The position numbers were made by a program, and so were the translations under genes. This document shows positions 23,264 to 36,319 of a stretch of DNA of 64,000 nt, piece by piece. Numbering within the stretch: position 1 is the first letter of the stretch; every line of letters starts with the position of its first letter. The DNA is taken from assembly GCA_033439255.1 (NCBI GenBank), contig CM065890.1, positions 248,001-312,000 of the forward strand, in the 5' to 3' direction. The stretch is from Hericium rajendrae. Its lineage: Eukaryota > Basidiomycota > Agaricomycetes > Russulales > Hericiaceae. A model generated the notes under the pieces. The model saw only the letters and a list, made by a program, of their open reading frames with translations, was not told the DNA's origin and searched no databases.

Positions 23264-24171
23264 TCACGCGAGCTTCTCCCACACTGCAATGCGCTCCCGG
23301 TCGACATGCGTCGGCAGACTCACGGGCGGCACCTCCTCAACGAGCTTCGTCCAGCCCGCGAGCGGCGCGTCGTAGTGCTCGGCCTGCAAGTAGTGCGGCG
23401 GGCCCTGCTCGCCCGGGTCCTGGTCGAGCGGGAACATGAGCGTGATGAGGTACGCGCCGGGCTTCGTTAGCGCGCTGATCTGGCGGCCCCACTCGAGGCG
23501 GCGTGCAGGCGGGATCGCGACGAAGAACCTGGGGGATCATATGAAATGGGAAAGACAGCAAGCGAGGGGGGACGCACGTATAGTCGTAGACAAGGTCGAA
23601 CTTCTTGTCCTCGGGGAGGGCCAGCTTGAAGAAGTCGGCTTCGAGGAAGGTGAGCCTGCTCGCGAGGGCGGGGTCCTCAAGCGAGGCGAGGAGACTAGTA
23701 AAAATCCACGTCAGAGCGGTGCGACCACAAACCGGCAAGCCCTGCGCACGTTCTGCCCGCGTCGAGGGCCGTGGGGGAGATGTCGACCGCGACGGTGTGC
23801 AGCCCCAGGCTCCCGGCGATGAAAATCGCATCGTACCCCTGGCAAGCTGTCCGGTCAGCACGCTCAAGAGAGTAGCGTTTGCGCACATACGCTGCCGCAG
23901 CCCGGTACGAGGGCTCTGCCTTCCTTCGGCAAGGGAAACCGGGCTGATTCGATCAGGGTATGCAGGGGCGGCTGTACGGCCTTCGCATCCCAGGGAGTCA
24001 CCCCGCCTTTCCTGTCGAGTAAATCTAGCGACAACAGACAGCACATACGCGCGATGAAACATACCATGCATCGTCCCAAGCGGAGTCATCTTGTCCGCCT
24101 GCGATGATCTCCTTGAGCTTCTTCATGGTGTCGGGCGGTGCGATAGGGAGCTGATTTTGATTCGTGGCCAT
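23264..24171 (-). CDS. TPMT/HOL-family SAM-dependent thiol methyltransferase
   Basis: Starts MATNQNQLPI at 24171. Introns are short; one splits WDDAW|KGGVTPWD near 24063 and one lies after VPGCGSG (about 23885). Recognisable: the N-terminal TPWD box typical of the TPMT-like thiol/halide methyltransferase family, SAM motif I ALVPGCGSGYDA, an acidic residue after strand 2 (AVDIS), LEADFF, DLVYDYTFF, then AYLITLMFPLDQ, LAGWTKLVEEVP and the C-terminal ERIAVWEKLA. Fungal members methylate thiols or thiocyanate/halides; the substrate here is unknown. Cytosolic by inference. The last coding exon and its 3' flank have a copy 10 kb away at 33.7-34.0 kb, which lacks the catalytic part. Confidence 0.87.
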
Positions 24172-25055
24172 ATTGCTATTCTAGCGGTCGTTGACGTAAG
24201 AGTTAGTGCTGAATGCTCCAGGTTGCACGCGAACTTCTATATGGCTGCACAGGAGGCAATTCCGAATTCACGGTCATGCGAGGACGACGCCATCGTGGTG
24301 AATCGCGATTAGTGAGCGGCGTGACCTACGCGCAGCCTGCCAGCGGTCGCGATGGCTGGATGGGATTACTGACCTTATGTATCAGGCGTGTTGGACGCGA
24401 ATCTTTCTGAGACACCGAGCGTTATTGGACTCGTAGACCTGTACACAAAGAAGCGCTGAACCCACGTAAAAATTGACAACTTAGTGGGGTCGAGACGTCC
24501 CAGTACATAATATTCAACAGCTTACCTTGTGAAGGTTTAAAAGAGACAGTTACCACTGACCTGCTCACAGGAGAACGCGTGAACTGAGCGGATGAAGTGT
24601 CCCAGGCGGCTGAGCCAGATCGTTCAAGCGCGTCAGGGTATCACATGATCGAGCTGCAGCTGCGGTCTCCTCTTTCACCGCCTCGCCCGCCCGCCCAGCA
24701 GCAGCAATGTAAATGTCAAATGTCATAAAAAAAACCGAAGATACTTGTTGGCTATGTACTATATACTGATACAGATGACACTACCAGTCAACAACAGCGA
24801 TTACCGCACTACACGCATTACAACATCTGGTGCACACGGCGGGTGGGCGAGGAGGGGTGTATATAAGCAAACAACAAGATCGCGACACCGGGTATGGTGG
24901 CCACCTATTCAAACAAGACAAACAAGCAAATAAGGCGTCCGAGGAGGATGCGGTAGTGTACGAGGGTCGATGTCCGTTCCTTCGGCGTCGATGGGTTTTC
25001 TTTTCAACTTTACGTATGCGTACAACCTGGGTAGTGGTGTGTGATAGTCTGTCGC
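24172..25055. other. Intergenic, methyltransferase promoter and CCCH gene 3' flank
   Basis: No credible gene. 24640-24660 has TCACATGATC followed by a CAGCTGC-rich stretch. Short open frames on both strands look like chance. Confidence 0.4.
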
Positions 25056-27283
25056 CTAGCCGTCCATGCTGAACAAGTCGTCGTCGTCGCCCGTGACCAC
25101 AGGCCCGCTGAGCGGGCTCAGCGGCGTGCCGTGCAGCCACGCCTTGCTGCCGCTCGGCACGCGCGAGCCCGGCGCCGAAGGCGCCGCGGGCTGCCGCGCC
25201 GCCGCAGCGGCGGAGTACGACGGGCGGGGCACCGCACTCTCGAACGTGCTGTATTGCTGCTGCTGCTGCTGCTGCTGGCCATTGCGCAGGTGCTCCGTGA
25301 TGCCCGACGCGCCAGGCGACATGCCAATCCAGTCGCCAAGAGAACCATGCGCCGCGGCGCTCGTGCCAGGCGCAAACCCAAGTGCGCCGGACGTCGCCGG
25401 GGAAGGAATCACGGGCGGCGGGGGCAGCGCGTGGATGCGCGAGTACCCCGCCGCAAGGCCCTGCGGGAGACTCTGCCCAGGCGCATGCAACGCGTCCTCC
25501 GCGCCAGCGCCGCGCGAGCGCGGGCGCCCAAGCTGGAACGGCTGCCCGCCAAGCGATTCCGCGGTCCCGTCGAACGGCGTGCGCGGCGGCTCGTTGATGC
25601 GCGCGAGCAGGTTCGCGGCGTTCGCGCTGCCGGGAAGCGCGACGGTCGTGCTGTTAGGCGTGTACGCGCCAGGCCGCAGGGTGCCGGCGCGCGGCTTCGC
25701 GGGGTAGTAGTGCTGGTAGTTGCTCGGGAGGAAGGCGGCGGAGGCATTCGAGGGCGAGAGGAACGCGTTGATCGCGTGGTCGTCTGCGAGCGAGCGCCCG
25801 CCGAAGGCAGAGCTCGAGCGCAGCGAGCTCGGCGTGCCGGCGCCGAGACCGACACCTACGCTCGCGCCGGCGCCGGCGGATAGCCCGCCTGTGACCGGCG
25901 TGCCGGCGGTGGGGCCGAGCAGGCCTTGATTGGTGTCGGACCATATGGACTTGATGTCGCCGAGGAGCGAGGGCGCGGGCACGGAGTGCGAGTAGCGGTG
26001 GTGGGGCGTGTCGACGCTCGGACGCGGGCCGGGCGCGGGCGGTGCGGGGGCATGCGGGGCGTTGTTGCGCGAGTAGCGGCGCGAGCGTTCCTCGGGTGTG
26101 AGCAAGTCCGTGAGCGAGCTGGGGATGAACTCCTCGAGATCCTCGTCCTCGACGACGACATCTTCGCCAATGCCACCATGGCGCTGCGATGCCGCCTGCT
26201 GCCAGGTGTGCGTCGCGCCGAGCGACGCTGCGAGGCCCGAGCGCGAGCGGAAGTCAGATGCAGGCTCGGACAGGAAGATGGATTGGCCGCCGGGAGCGGA
26301 GAAGGGCGAACTAGAGAGGTAGGTGGGGTTCTGCGCGGGAGACGTGCCGGGAGAGAAACCATTGATGCGCGCCGGCTGGCCAAGGGATGCGATCGCGCGC
26401 GGTGGAGAGCCGATGGGCCCGAGATCGGCGGCATTGGCGTCCTGAGGCCTGCTGCGCGCGGACGGCGTGCTGACGGGGAGCGGTGCAGGTGAGGGGGCAT
26501 TGCTACCTGCGGGCGTATTTACAGCAGACTGCTCAGTGTCCTTATCCTCGGATGGTGCGGAGGCGGAAGGTGTGCCTTGGGCTGGGGCGGACGCGAGTTT
26601 GTTGCTCTCATCAGGAAGGCCGAAGGACGCAAAGTCGGTATCTTTGAGCGGGGGTGCCGGTGCAGAGGGAGACACGGCGGCCTTCAGAGACATAGGCATG
26701 GGCCGGGACGACGGGCCTGTGAGGATGCGCGTCGGCGCGGTCGACCCTGCAAGTAAAGGGTTGCGCGGCTGGCCGCCGCTACCACTGCCCGCACCCGATG
26801 CTGCGCCTCCCGAACCGTTCTGCGGAGAACTCCTGTGAGCCTTGTTGCCCTTCTGTCCGCCACTCGAATTGGAATTGGAACCATGAGCGGCGGCCTGCGC
26901 AGCCTTTTTATTTTTGCGGTCCATGGCCATGGTCTGGCCGGGGAGGATGTGGGCGAGGGCGCACTTGTGGCCAAACTTGCAGTTGCCCTTTACGAACCAC
27001 GCACAAACATCCTTGTGCTGGCCAGGCTCGGGCAGGGAATGGGAGAAGGGACACGAGGGGCCGGCGGTGCACGAGCCGACCTTGAAAAATTTGCACGGGA
27101 CATGGGAGAGGTCTTTCGCTGGAGCGATGTGAGTGGGGGTTATATGAGCATTAGAAGACGGTAATGCACACCTTTGGAGGGTCCCTTGGACTTCGGGCCC
27201 TTTTCGCGTTCTCTATCCTTGTCACCCCGCTCACGATCCAACTCTCGACCCTCGTGGTCACTATTCTTATCTGGCGCCGGCAT
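25056..27283 (-). CDS. CCCH-type zinc finger protein
   Basis: Two exons: 27283-27172 (MPAPDKNSDH, highly charged, D/E/R/K-rich) and 27118-25056; intron 53 bases with GTGTGC donor. Two CCCH fingers follow the intron directly: CKFFKVGSC-TAGPSC-PFSH and CAWFVKGNC-KFGHKC-ALAH, both C-x7-C-x5-C-x3-H. The remaining ~640 residues are low-complexity Ser/Pro/Gly/Ala with a Gln run near 25245 and no further domain. Tandem N-terminal CCCH fingers with a long disordered tail suggest an RNA-binding regulator of the fungal Lee1/Cps3 kind; that assignment is by architecture only. Shares a 440-base divergent promoter with the MAP kinase gene. Confidence 0.82.
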
Positions 27284-27725
27284 GAGAGGGGATTTCTACT
27301 GGAATTTTGGGATGCAATGAAAGCGTGAGTTGGATAGTCAATGCGGTCAAGACGAAGATGCTGTACGCACAGGACAGGCAGCAGATTGGCGAGTTGGTGC
27401 CCGAAGAGGTAGACGCTGGGGAGGTGGCAGCGACGGCGAGCGGTCCGCTAAAGTCTAACTTGGACTACAAATCAATTCCACGTGAACTTCACGTGCGTGA
27501 TTCCAACTTGATATCGCGAAATGTGGTCGGGAAACCGTCGAAACGGGAGGGGAACGTATGTGTACGAGGTAAGTACAAGATGGTAGACTCTAGAGGTCGA
27601 GGTAACAAAAGTCACAAAAGAAATATTACAATTGTGATAAGTTAGCATGAATCTGAGATCGGATCAGGCGCGTACTCCGCACCGCCATGAACCTCTTTCT
27701 CGACGCCGACGACATCTAGCACACC
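27284..27725. promoter_or_regulatory. Divergent promoter between CCCH gene and MAPK with twin CACGTG
   Basis: 442 bases separate the two divergent start codons. Two CACGTG sites lie at 27479-27484 and 27490-27495, eleven bases apart start to start, about one helical turn. Such E-boxes bind bHLH factors in fungi; which gene they serve cannot be told. Confidence 0.45.
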
Positions 27726-29610
<1,885 letters not shown>

Positions 29611-30327
29611 TTGCGCCGTGTACCTACTAACAGAATTCAACGACCCTAGTGCCGCAGCAAGTGCTGCGCTAATTATTGGTAGAGACTAATGCGTGCATAC
29701 CCTTTTGCGTTCGTGGATGTACATACGAGCGTTGTTTGGTGGAAAGTGTAATTTACCCTGGTTTGAAGGAAGAACGGCGCAAGATGAGGGCTGCGTGCGA
29801 GCTGAATGTTGGGCTGCCGCCAAGACCTCACTCTACCGCACCTGTGATCCCGTTCGACTGAAGCCTGAACGAGCAAGACGTGCATATTGATCAGAGTTCA
29901 TGATACAGTAGTATCTGGCCTATGGGGTGCCGAAATTCAGCACGGTGTGTACTACACTATAACGATATACTTCCTTCATCCTCTGACGGCTAATTTGACA
30001 GCTCCTACGGACTCACCCTTATCTTGACAACAACTCGCGCGAGTCCGAAACCAGGCCTGTTTCCACCTCTGAAGAGGGTACATATGCTCGAGACAAAGAA
30101 AAACGCGAGCAAGGAATCGAAACATGCGCGAAACTGTACAGGCCGTGCAGTGCGGATGACTTCAAAATACTTTAAATGATACAGTATCCCGACGGCTCCG
30201 TAGACTCGAAGTGGTGTTGCAATAAGGACATCCATTGCGATCTCTGGTTAACTTGCTGACCGCTAGGGACGTGTGACTAGCCTGGCATCAAGGACTCGGA
30301 CGAGCTCAGGCCCGAACAGTAGGACTC
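29611..30327. other. Intergenic, no gene recognised
   Basis: 3' flank of the MAPK gene and AT-rich sequence with scattered short frames. Nothing supportable. Confidence 0.4.
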
Positions 30328-30455
30328 CAACGACGCGTTCGATTTATGCTTCTAGTCGAAAGTCATGTCCTTCCCATTCCATCCTACATCTGCCACCTGG
30401 CGCAGAGCCACTCACCACTGCGGCTTCATAGTGCACTCCTGGAGCCTGATCCTGG
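30328..30455 (-). pseudogene. Displaced 3' tail of an F-box gene
   Basis: About 128 bases are strongly similar to 34313-34440, the 3' end of the F-box gene at 34.3-36.3 kb, in the same orientation (for example the shared block CTGCCACCTGGCGCAGAGC and the peptide LQECTMKPQW against IQECAMKPQW). The upstream two kilobases of the gene are absent and a stop follows MKPQW. It is a fragment, not a functional gene. Confidence 0.75.
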
Positions 30456-30730
30456 GACGCTTATCGGCTGCAGCTATGCAAATGGGAGCCATCTTATATA
30501 ATCTACAATAATCTGACATTTCTTTGTGAACCCACGACCAGCTCGAAGCAGCGTTGACCACCGTCCACCAATCATAACGTGCGATAGGGAAAGGGGAAAA
30601 TATGTGGATAGTTACAAACTCACTAAGTACGACGCCTGGTACTACTTTGGCCGACCAACTCGAACTTCCGGAAACCGGAACCGGTATGGTAGACAACAAC
30701 ACTGCGTCCTATAAAAACCCACGGGGACAT

Positions 30731-31669
30731 TCAATGCCCGACACCACTCCGGCGCCGATCGGTGAGGTTTGCCATATGAGCGGTCTCGAGGACTTTGTTC
30801 ATCCATGTCTTGTAGTCGTCCGAGAAGTCCGTATTTGTGTCATTGAAGATTCGAATGACAGCTGACGAGTCAGAGACTTCGCCAGCAGCATCATCCTTCG
30901 CAGATGCAGGGAGAGGGCCATCAGGAACAGCCTGCATTCCCTTGACATCCCATAGCTCGAAGCACGCCCACAGTCCTGCGCAAGTCACAGTCCACACGCT
31001 GGTCTCGCCAAACATCTTCATGGCGAGAGCAGCCTGCCAGGAGACTTGAGGTCGGGTCTTCGTGATCACCTTCGTGCCCGCTTCGATGTTCGCTATAACG
31101 GTCATGGCCTTGAGTTCGGTGATGAGGAGCGGAAAGCATGCGCCGAGCGCCCCGGAGGGTTGTAGCCAGCGCACAAATGACATGTAATCCGGAATGCGGA
31201 CTGTGGTCTCTATCTCCAATTTTTTGAGAGTTGATTTGATACGGTCCGTGATGTGTCTTTTGACATCAGACCACACTACAGACCTAGAGGTCTCGCCGAC
31301 CGTGAATGAGACTTGGTTGTCCGATGACGAAGGATAGCTAAGAGAGAATTGGCTCTCGTTGAGAACGGGGGGTTCGGAAACCGCGTGGAGATCCAATGAT
31401 GCATCGACCTGAAGGTTGGTGGAGGAAGAAAGCATGGAGTGTCCGCCAGCGACTGCAGGAGGTAGCCGTCGCGGACGGCTTGGCGATGATGTGGACTGTG
31501 GCTGAAAGGCCCTGAAAAAACTTTCCTCCACCCCACCAAGTATGTTTTGCATATTACTGTCACTGAGTTCCTCGATGTCCTCGCTTTGTATGGCGTCAAG
31601 GAAACTGGACTCAATGTCGTCCAGGGACTCAAGTATATCCTGTTCTGCAACGACTGAGTAGTCCTCCAT
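30731..31669 (-). CDS. Uncharacterised 312-residue protein
   Basis: Single open exon from ATG 31669 (MEDYSVVAEQD) to 30731. The first ~45 residues are strongly acidic (ESLDDIESSFLDAIQSED), followed by a Ser/Pro/Arg linker and a folded-looking second half with a DVKRHITDRIKSTLKKLEIE helix, DYMSFVRWLQPSGALG, a hydrophobic stretch and an ending DDYKTWMNKVLETAHM. No catalytic motif, signal peptide or clear membrane span. I do not recognise the family. Neighbours are duplication fragments, so it lies in an accessory stretch. Confidence 0.55.
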   Translation of the reverse strand: MEDYSVVAEQDILESLDDIESSFLDAIQSEDIEELSDSNMQNILGGVEESFFRAFQPQSTSSPSRPRRLPPAVAGGHSMLSSSTNLQVDASLDLHAVSEPPVLNESQFSLSYPSSSDNQVSFTVGETSRSVVWSDVKRHITDRIKSTLKKLEIETTVRIPDYMSFVRWLQPSGALGACFPLLITELKAMTVIANIEAGTKVITKTRPQVSWQAALAMKMFGETSVWTVTCAGLWACFELWDVKGMQAVPDGPLPASAKDDAAGEVSDSSAVIRIFNDTNTDFSDDYKTWMNKVLETAHMANLTDRRRSGVGH

Positions 31670-32299
31670 GGATCCTATGTCGTAGTCAGCATACAGCCTA
31701 ATTCGAGATTCAGAGAGGGGGCAGGAAATGAACCTTTCTTGTAATGCTCATGTTTGAGCCAGAACTGTGGCACAGTCGATATAAATTTATTGGGACCAAC
31801 ATCCGACGTCGCCATGAAATTAAGGTGTCGATCCGCGAATTCATGCCAAAAGGATTCATAACCCGGACCCTTCGGACTCTGCTGGCGTCTGATCCACTCG
31901 AGGATTTCGCGCTGCTGAGAGATGTGGAGCTGCTTCTTATCGCGCAGTTCCGCGTCGGGCGAGAACGCGCTGGATAAGCCATGAGCATATGTTTTTAGCG
32001 GTCACTAGGTGATAAGCCCTCACAATACAGATTGCAGCGGCATGGGTATTGGCTTTGCGTGAGCGTCGCAGATACGGAAGATGGAGGGGAGTCTGTGAGG
32101 TCAAGAAAGATTCAATAACAGTGCTCCTGCGCAAGGCGCCTTTTTATGTGCATGAAGAATGTACGTACATGCTCTCTTTCGCGACTCCTGGCCATTGTGA
32201 GAGGCGTTATTGTGACATGCCATGCGCCGTGCATTGTTCCGATTCGAAGCAAGTTCTGCATGCTACTGCATGCGAAGTGAAGATGGTAGACACGACTAT
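31670..32299. other. Intergenic with a possible orphan exon
   Basis: A plus open frame of 77 residues at 31744-31977 (LWHSRYKFIGTNI, then IREFMPKG) looks more protein-like than chance but has no partner exon and I cannot name it. Otherwise nothing. Confidence 0.3.
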
Positions 32300-32474
32300 G
32301 CAGTCAGTATGATCGATGCCTGAAGTAGAACAATAGAGATAGTAGCGATGTTTGGAAACAATGTTACTTTATTCCGAAGATAGGACGACCATGCGGTCAG
32401 TATCGATGCCTGAAGTAGAACAATAGAAATAGTTGTGATGTTTGGAAACAATGGAACTTTATTCCGAAGATAGA
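32300..32474. repeat. Tandem duplication, 90 bp period
   Basis: The block beginning CGATGCCTGAAGTAGAACAA occurs at 32314 and 32404, and the two ~82-base copies differ at only a few positions (each ends TTTATTCCGAAGATAG). No coding content. Confidence 0.8.
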
Positions 32475-32687
32475 CTCGAACGTACGTACCTGTCCGTACT
32501 GTACGACGTACCTATTGTTCTGCGGTCTTATATTTTATCCGAGGCTAACAGATATCAACAAGAAGCCGACGCGTGCTAGACGCGTGTGTGGCGTTCAACC
32601 AGCTTGTTCTGTTACTTATACCCCGCCTCTGTATACAGCGGGTCTCAAGCTCTCGTCGACTTCCCATTTGCACCTTGGCCTGCGACA

Positions 32688-33410
32688 ATGTCGTCTGTAG
32701 ATCCAAACAGGACTGCTCGTCCACTTACTGCACAATCCTCCGTCGATTCAGTGCTCGAATCCGAGTCTTCGTATGCAGACGTGCCTGCTTTACTACGCCC
32801 TTCTGTCCCAGGGTCTCCCAAACCGGTAGGATCTTTAACCTTTCAGTAATCATCGTATAGCTGCTAATTGACGATTGTCTCGCGCAGACTAACGCGGAGC
32901 TCGCAACCGTGCCACCAATGTCGAAGCTCCCTCCAGCTTTGGTTCCGAATTCAAATTCACTTCCCCCAATGCTCGAACTGGGCTTTCCGATCACTCTCGA
33001 GCAGATCGTCGACATATGTGCGCAATGGAATCCTGATAAACCACTCAGCACCTTCGGTCCAGATGGGCGCATTTCCCGCGTCGTGGGGTCGAGAATTGGC
33101 GTTGCTCTGTCGAGGAGGTGCCAATACCCTGTGCAACTATCAACTGTCGTCAATCATCCCGACAGAAACTTTATCACTTTGGGCGACAACTATGACTCCG
33201 GAGGTATCAGGCGGACGTTGAAGCATGACAACATCCGTAAGTTCTTTGTTATCCCCATGTTGATTCCCTTCGTTGACATCGACGTTCGACGCGTACGTAG
33301 GAAAGTTACAGGACATCTTGAGCATCAAAGAACCTCCGATGTGGTACATCAGTACTGGCTTCCCAACTTGGAGGGATTCTGACTTGGAAGGACTGCTCCG
33401 GTATCTGTAG
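32688..33410 (+). CDS. Uncharacterised protein, about 199 residues
   Basis: Three exons: 32688-32825, 32888-33236 and 33301-33410, with introns of 62 and 64 bases (GTAGGA and GTAAGT donors). I prefer splicing at 33237 to reading through, because the spliced frame gives a well-behaved end: NIRKLQDILSIKEPP, MWYISTGFPTWRDSD, LEGLLRYL, stop at 33408-33410. The N-terminal 50 residues are Ser-rich and disordered; the central part (GFPITLEQIVDICAQWNPDK, then VVGSRIGVALSRR) looks folded. No motif tells a function. Accessory context. Confidence 0.55.
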
Positions 33411-33710
33411 GACGTGTTTTCTTTATACTTGTACATCACTGTTTTTATGCCGCTTGCCGCGGTGGAATTTTCTCTTATCCTGGTGCACACAGGAGGCGCA
33501 GACGACCCTGTCTGAGTCTTAATATGATTGCGAGGCTCGATATGTAGGTTCGTTTTCGTCATGATTCATTGATTTCGACGTGGACGATGGGCAAGCAGCA
33601 CGTGCAGTTCACTCGACATTGTCAGTGAGAAGCGTCCGCGACGCCATACCTGAGCATTGTCCGACTGAAAGCGTCCATTAATGTTTTAACTTAGTTCAAC
33701 CTTGCAGCTC
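33411..33710. other. Intergenic, 300 bp
   Basis: Nothing recognised between the unknown gene and the methyltransferase fragment. Confidence 0.4.
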
Positions 33711-34010
33711 AATAGTGCCGCGTATCTCATCACGCTCATGTTCCCGCTCGACCAGGACCCGGGCGAGCAGGGCCCGCCGCACTACCTGCAGCCCGAGCAC
33801 TACGACACGCCGCTCGCGGGGTGGACGAAGCTCGTCGAGGAGGTGCCGCCCGTGAGTCTGCCGACGCATGTCGGCCGGGAGCGCATCGCAGTGTGGGAGA
33901 AGCTCGCGTGAAGTGGGGTGCCGTTGCGTGTGTGACTGGATGGTTGTACTTGTGACTTGTGGATTTTGTTTTCTGGCTTGACGGAGCGAGGGTGGCGTCG
34001 ATCTCGCGCG
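33711..34010 (+). pseudogene. Truncated duplicate of the TPMT-like methyltransferase 3' end
   Basis: Frame AYLITLMFPLDQDPGEQG through RERIAVWEKLA and its stop (to 33911) repeats the last ~65 codons of the methyltransferase at 23264-24171 with about four substitutions, and similarity runs on into the 3' flank, including GGCTTGACGGAGCGAGGG near 33974. It is inverted relative to the parent. SAM-binding motifs are absent and no start codon belongs to it, so it cannot make the enzyme. High identity suggests a recent copy. Confidence 0.85.
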
Positions 34011-34337
34011 TCGGCCACGTCGTTTTTCGTGCGGTGTTGGATGTCCAGCTGCAGCGTGAGCTCGCTTCGGGAACGCGTGACGTGGGGCCGCGCGGGATGC
34101 ACCATGTGGATTCGGACAATAACGTCATTGAAAGTAGAGAAGAAGATACACAGTACGAACACGACGCTTGTATCTGACATAATATTGGCGAGCTCTGAGG
34201 TGCCAGTGCATAAAGTCGATGAAATGTGGGTCACGTAACAGCCTGAGGTAGGGGGAAAGAGCAAGACCATCAAGAGGCGAGGGTCTCAAGAGTTAAGTAT
34301 AATGATAGGAATCCGCCAACGCGTTCGACTTCTGCTT
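34011..34337. other. Intergenic, 3' flank of F-box gene A
   Basis: No gene recognised. A short plus open frame (33957-34238) overlaps the fragment flank and looks like chance. Confidence 0.4.
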
Positions 34338-36319
34338 CTAATGGAAAGTCACGTCCTTCCCATCCCATCCTAGGTCTGCCACCTGGCGCAGAGCTGCCCA
34401 CCATTGCGGCTTCATAGCGCACTCCTGGATGCGTAGCCTCAGGTTGTGTCCCTGCGCGGCCTTACGTGCCTCCAAGTATGCTTGCAATCTAACGTGATTC
34501 AAGTTTTTCGTCGACCCCAGGTTGGCACCAAGATCGACCTGCCAGAAGGTCAGCGTCTTCAAAGCAGGAAGCAGTAACGCGACCATCGGCTGTGCACCTG
34601 CGTCTGCAGTCCGCGGGGGCTGCAGCGCCTGTGCGGCGGCCACACTGCCGGCGCCGGTGACCCAGAGTGACTCGACGGCGGGGGTGCAGTGAAGCACCGA
34701 CGCGACCTTTGGTAGATTCCATGTTGCCCCTAAACTCAACTCGTACTGTGCAGTCTGCACACTGGCAAGCGGCAGCGTGCCCAGGGTTTGCGTGAACGGG
34801 TCGATGGTATGAGTCTGCTCATGGTAGAATGGGCCTTCAACTGTCAACGCCAGCGCGAATCCAGCTGGGCGGGAGGCGGAAGGAAAGGCTACAAGAGATC
34901 GCCATACAACCATTTCGAAAGGGGGGGAGCTCTTGAAGTCCGTTACTCTGAGCGAGAGAGCCTGAATGGGCGGGGACCCTGCGTTCAAGTGCGCATGCAT
35001 GAATGATGCTACTCGCATCCATGCCCCTTCAAACGTATCTTGATCCTCGTCCTCATCAGTGACACAGTGGATGGAGACCTGCGCTGCGGCAGGGATATGG
35101 AGATGCTGGAGGAACATGCCGCATTCGCTAACGCCGTCCTCTATGTCCAAGGATTGGAGGTTGAGAAAATCTAGGACGGTATTGTCTGTCAATGCGTTCT
35201 CCGCACGCGGCGGCAAGCAGTATTTCAGCGAGAGCGTTTTGAGCACCTTCATGTGATGCAGAGCTGAAGACAACTCGAATAACAACTTGTCACTCGATCT
35301 GTCAAGATTGTTGGCCACATCTTTCATTTCCTTCCGACTCCAGGGCGCGATGTGGAGGTGTTCAAGACCGAGAAGCGTCTCTGATACTGGTGTAGTGAGT
35401 GGGGGAAGGTACGTGTATAGGTGCAGACGACGAAGCCGTGGAGCCTGCGAGGAAAGGAAGTCGGCAGGTAGCATTGGAAGTGGAACCACGTTATAAAAAA
35501 CGGGAGAGTCTCTCGGAACGTCCATTTGCATTGACTTGAGCAGCGGCGCGGGAGATCTGAGAAAATCGAACAGAGCCTTCTGAAACTCTCGGGGAAGATT
35601 TGTGAACGTGATGTCAGAAACATGAGATAAGTGTCGCGCAATCAACTCGGCGCCCTTCTCCTTTAGCTCGGCGTCCTCGTCTCTAAGCTCGGCGTCCTTC
35701 TTGCCTAGCCCGGCGTCCTCGTCGCTCAGTTCGCTGTACTCGTCGATCCATTCGCCATCTTCGTCGTCTAGCTCGCCATTCTGGTTGCCTAGCTTTCCGC
35801 CCTGATCGTCATACATCATGCGCGCCAAGTTAACACGCAGCGAAACAGCAGCACTCTTCGAGCGTTCCAGCATGGTTCGCATCCAGCGTGGGCCAAACTC
35901 GTTTGTGACCTGCGATGCCCATAGCGCTGGATGATTGATTGCAGCTGTTCGCCAGAACCTGCAGACGTAAGCCAGATTGAGCCAGCCGGGCTTGAAGCAC
36001 TTGCGCCCGGTTATAGACTCGCTGCCCCAGGATATTGGGTCTACCATGGCGCAGACGGTGAATAATCGGGTGAGAAGCTCCACAGGGAGATTGTTGACAG
36101 GAAAGGCCGCGTGTACGAGTAATTTTGACATTTTAGCTTGATTCGCTGTGAGGTGTGTGTTGGCAGAGTGCCCGTTGGTCGCATCTTGCTGCCGCGATAG
36201 ACGCCGGCTGACGGCGTCCGCCCAATCTTTGTCCTCTTGCACACTATAAATTCTTGGAATGAGCCATCGAGGAGAGAATTTGGGACATTTTGAGGTGCGC
36301 ACCTGTCGCTCGTAGACAT
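34338..36319 (-). CDS. F-box/LRR-like protein A
   Basis: Exon 1 is only 17 bases (36319-36303, ATG TCT ACG AGC GAC AG), intron 36302-36244 (59 bases), exon 2 36243-34338; 640 residues. The same tiny first exon is seen in the two paralogues at 45.6 and 47.9 kb, which fixes the start. F-box core: NNLPVELLTRLFTVCAMVD, FKPGWLNLAYVCRFWR and ALWASQVTNEFGPRWM, the usual Agaricomycete form. The rest is Leu-rich with irregular repeats (LRRLHLYTYLPPLT, LEHLHIAPW, LKTLSLKYCLPP) and ends IQECAMKPQWWAALRQVADL. A unique acidic insert of short repeats (LSDEDAGLGKKDAELRDEDA and onward, about 35730-35640) is absent from the paralogues. Probably an SCF substrate adaptor, target unknown. Confidence 0.85.

Noticed and set aside
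25041-25883. Plus open frame of 280 codons
   Set aside because: Arg/Ala-rich shadow of the CCCH gene on the other strand.
27307-27645. Plus open frame of 112 codons upstream of MAPK
   Set aside because: Falls in the divergent promoter, lacks homologous character and would overlap the twin CACGTG sites.
32480-32520. Cluster of GTAC-rich palindromic bits as a transposon end
   Set aside because: Short, imperfect and without a partner end.
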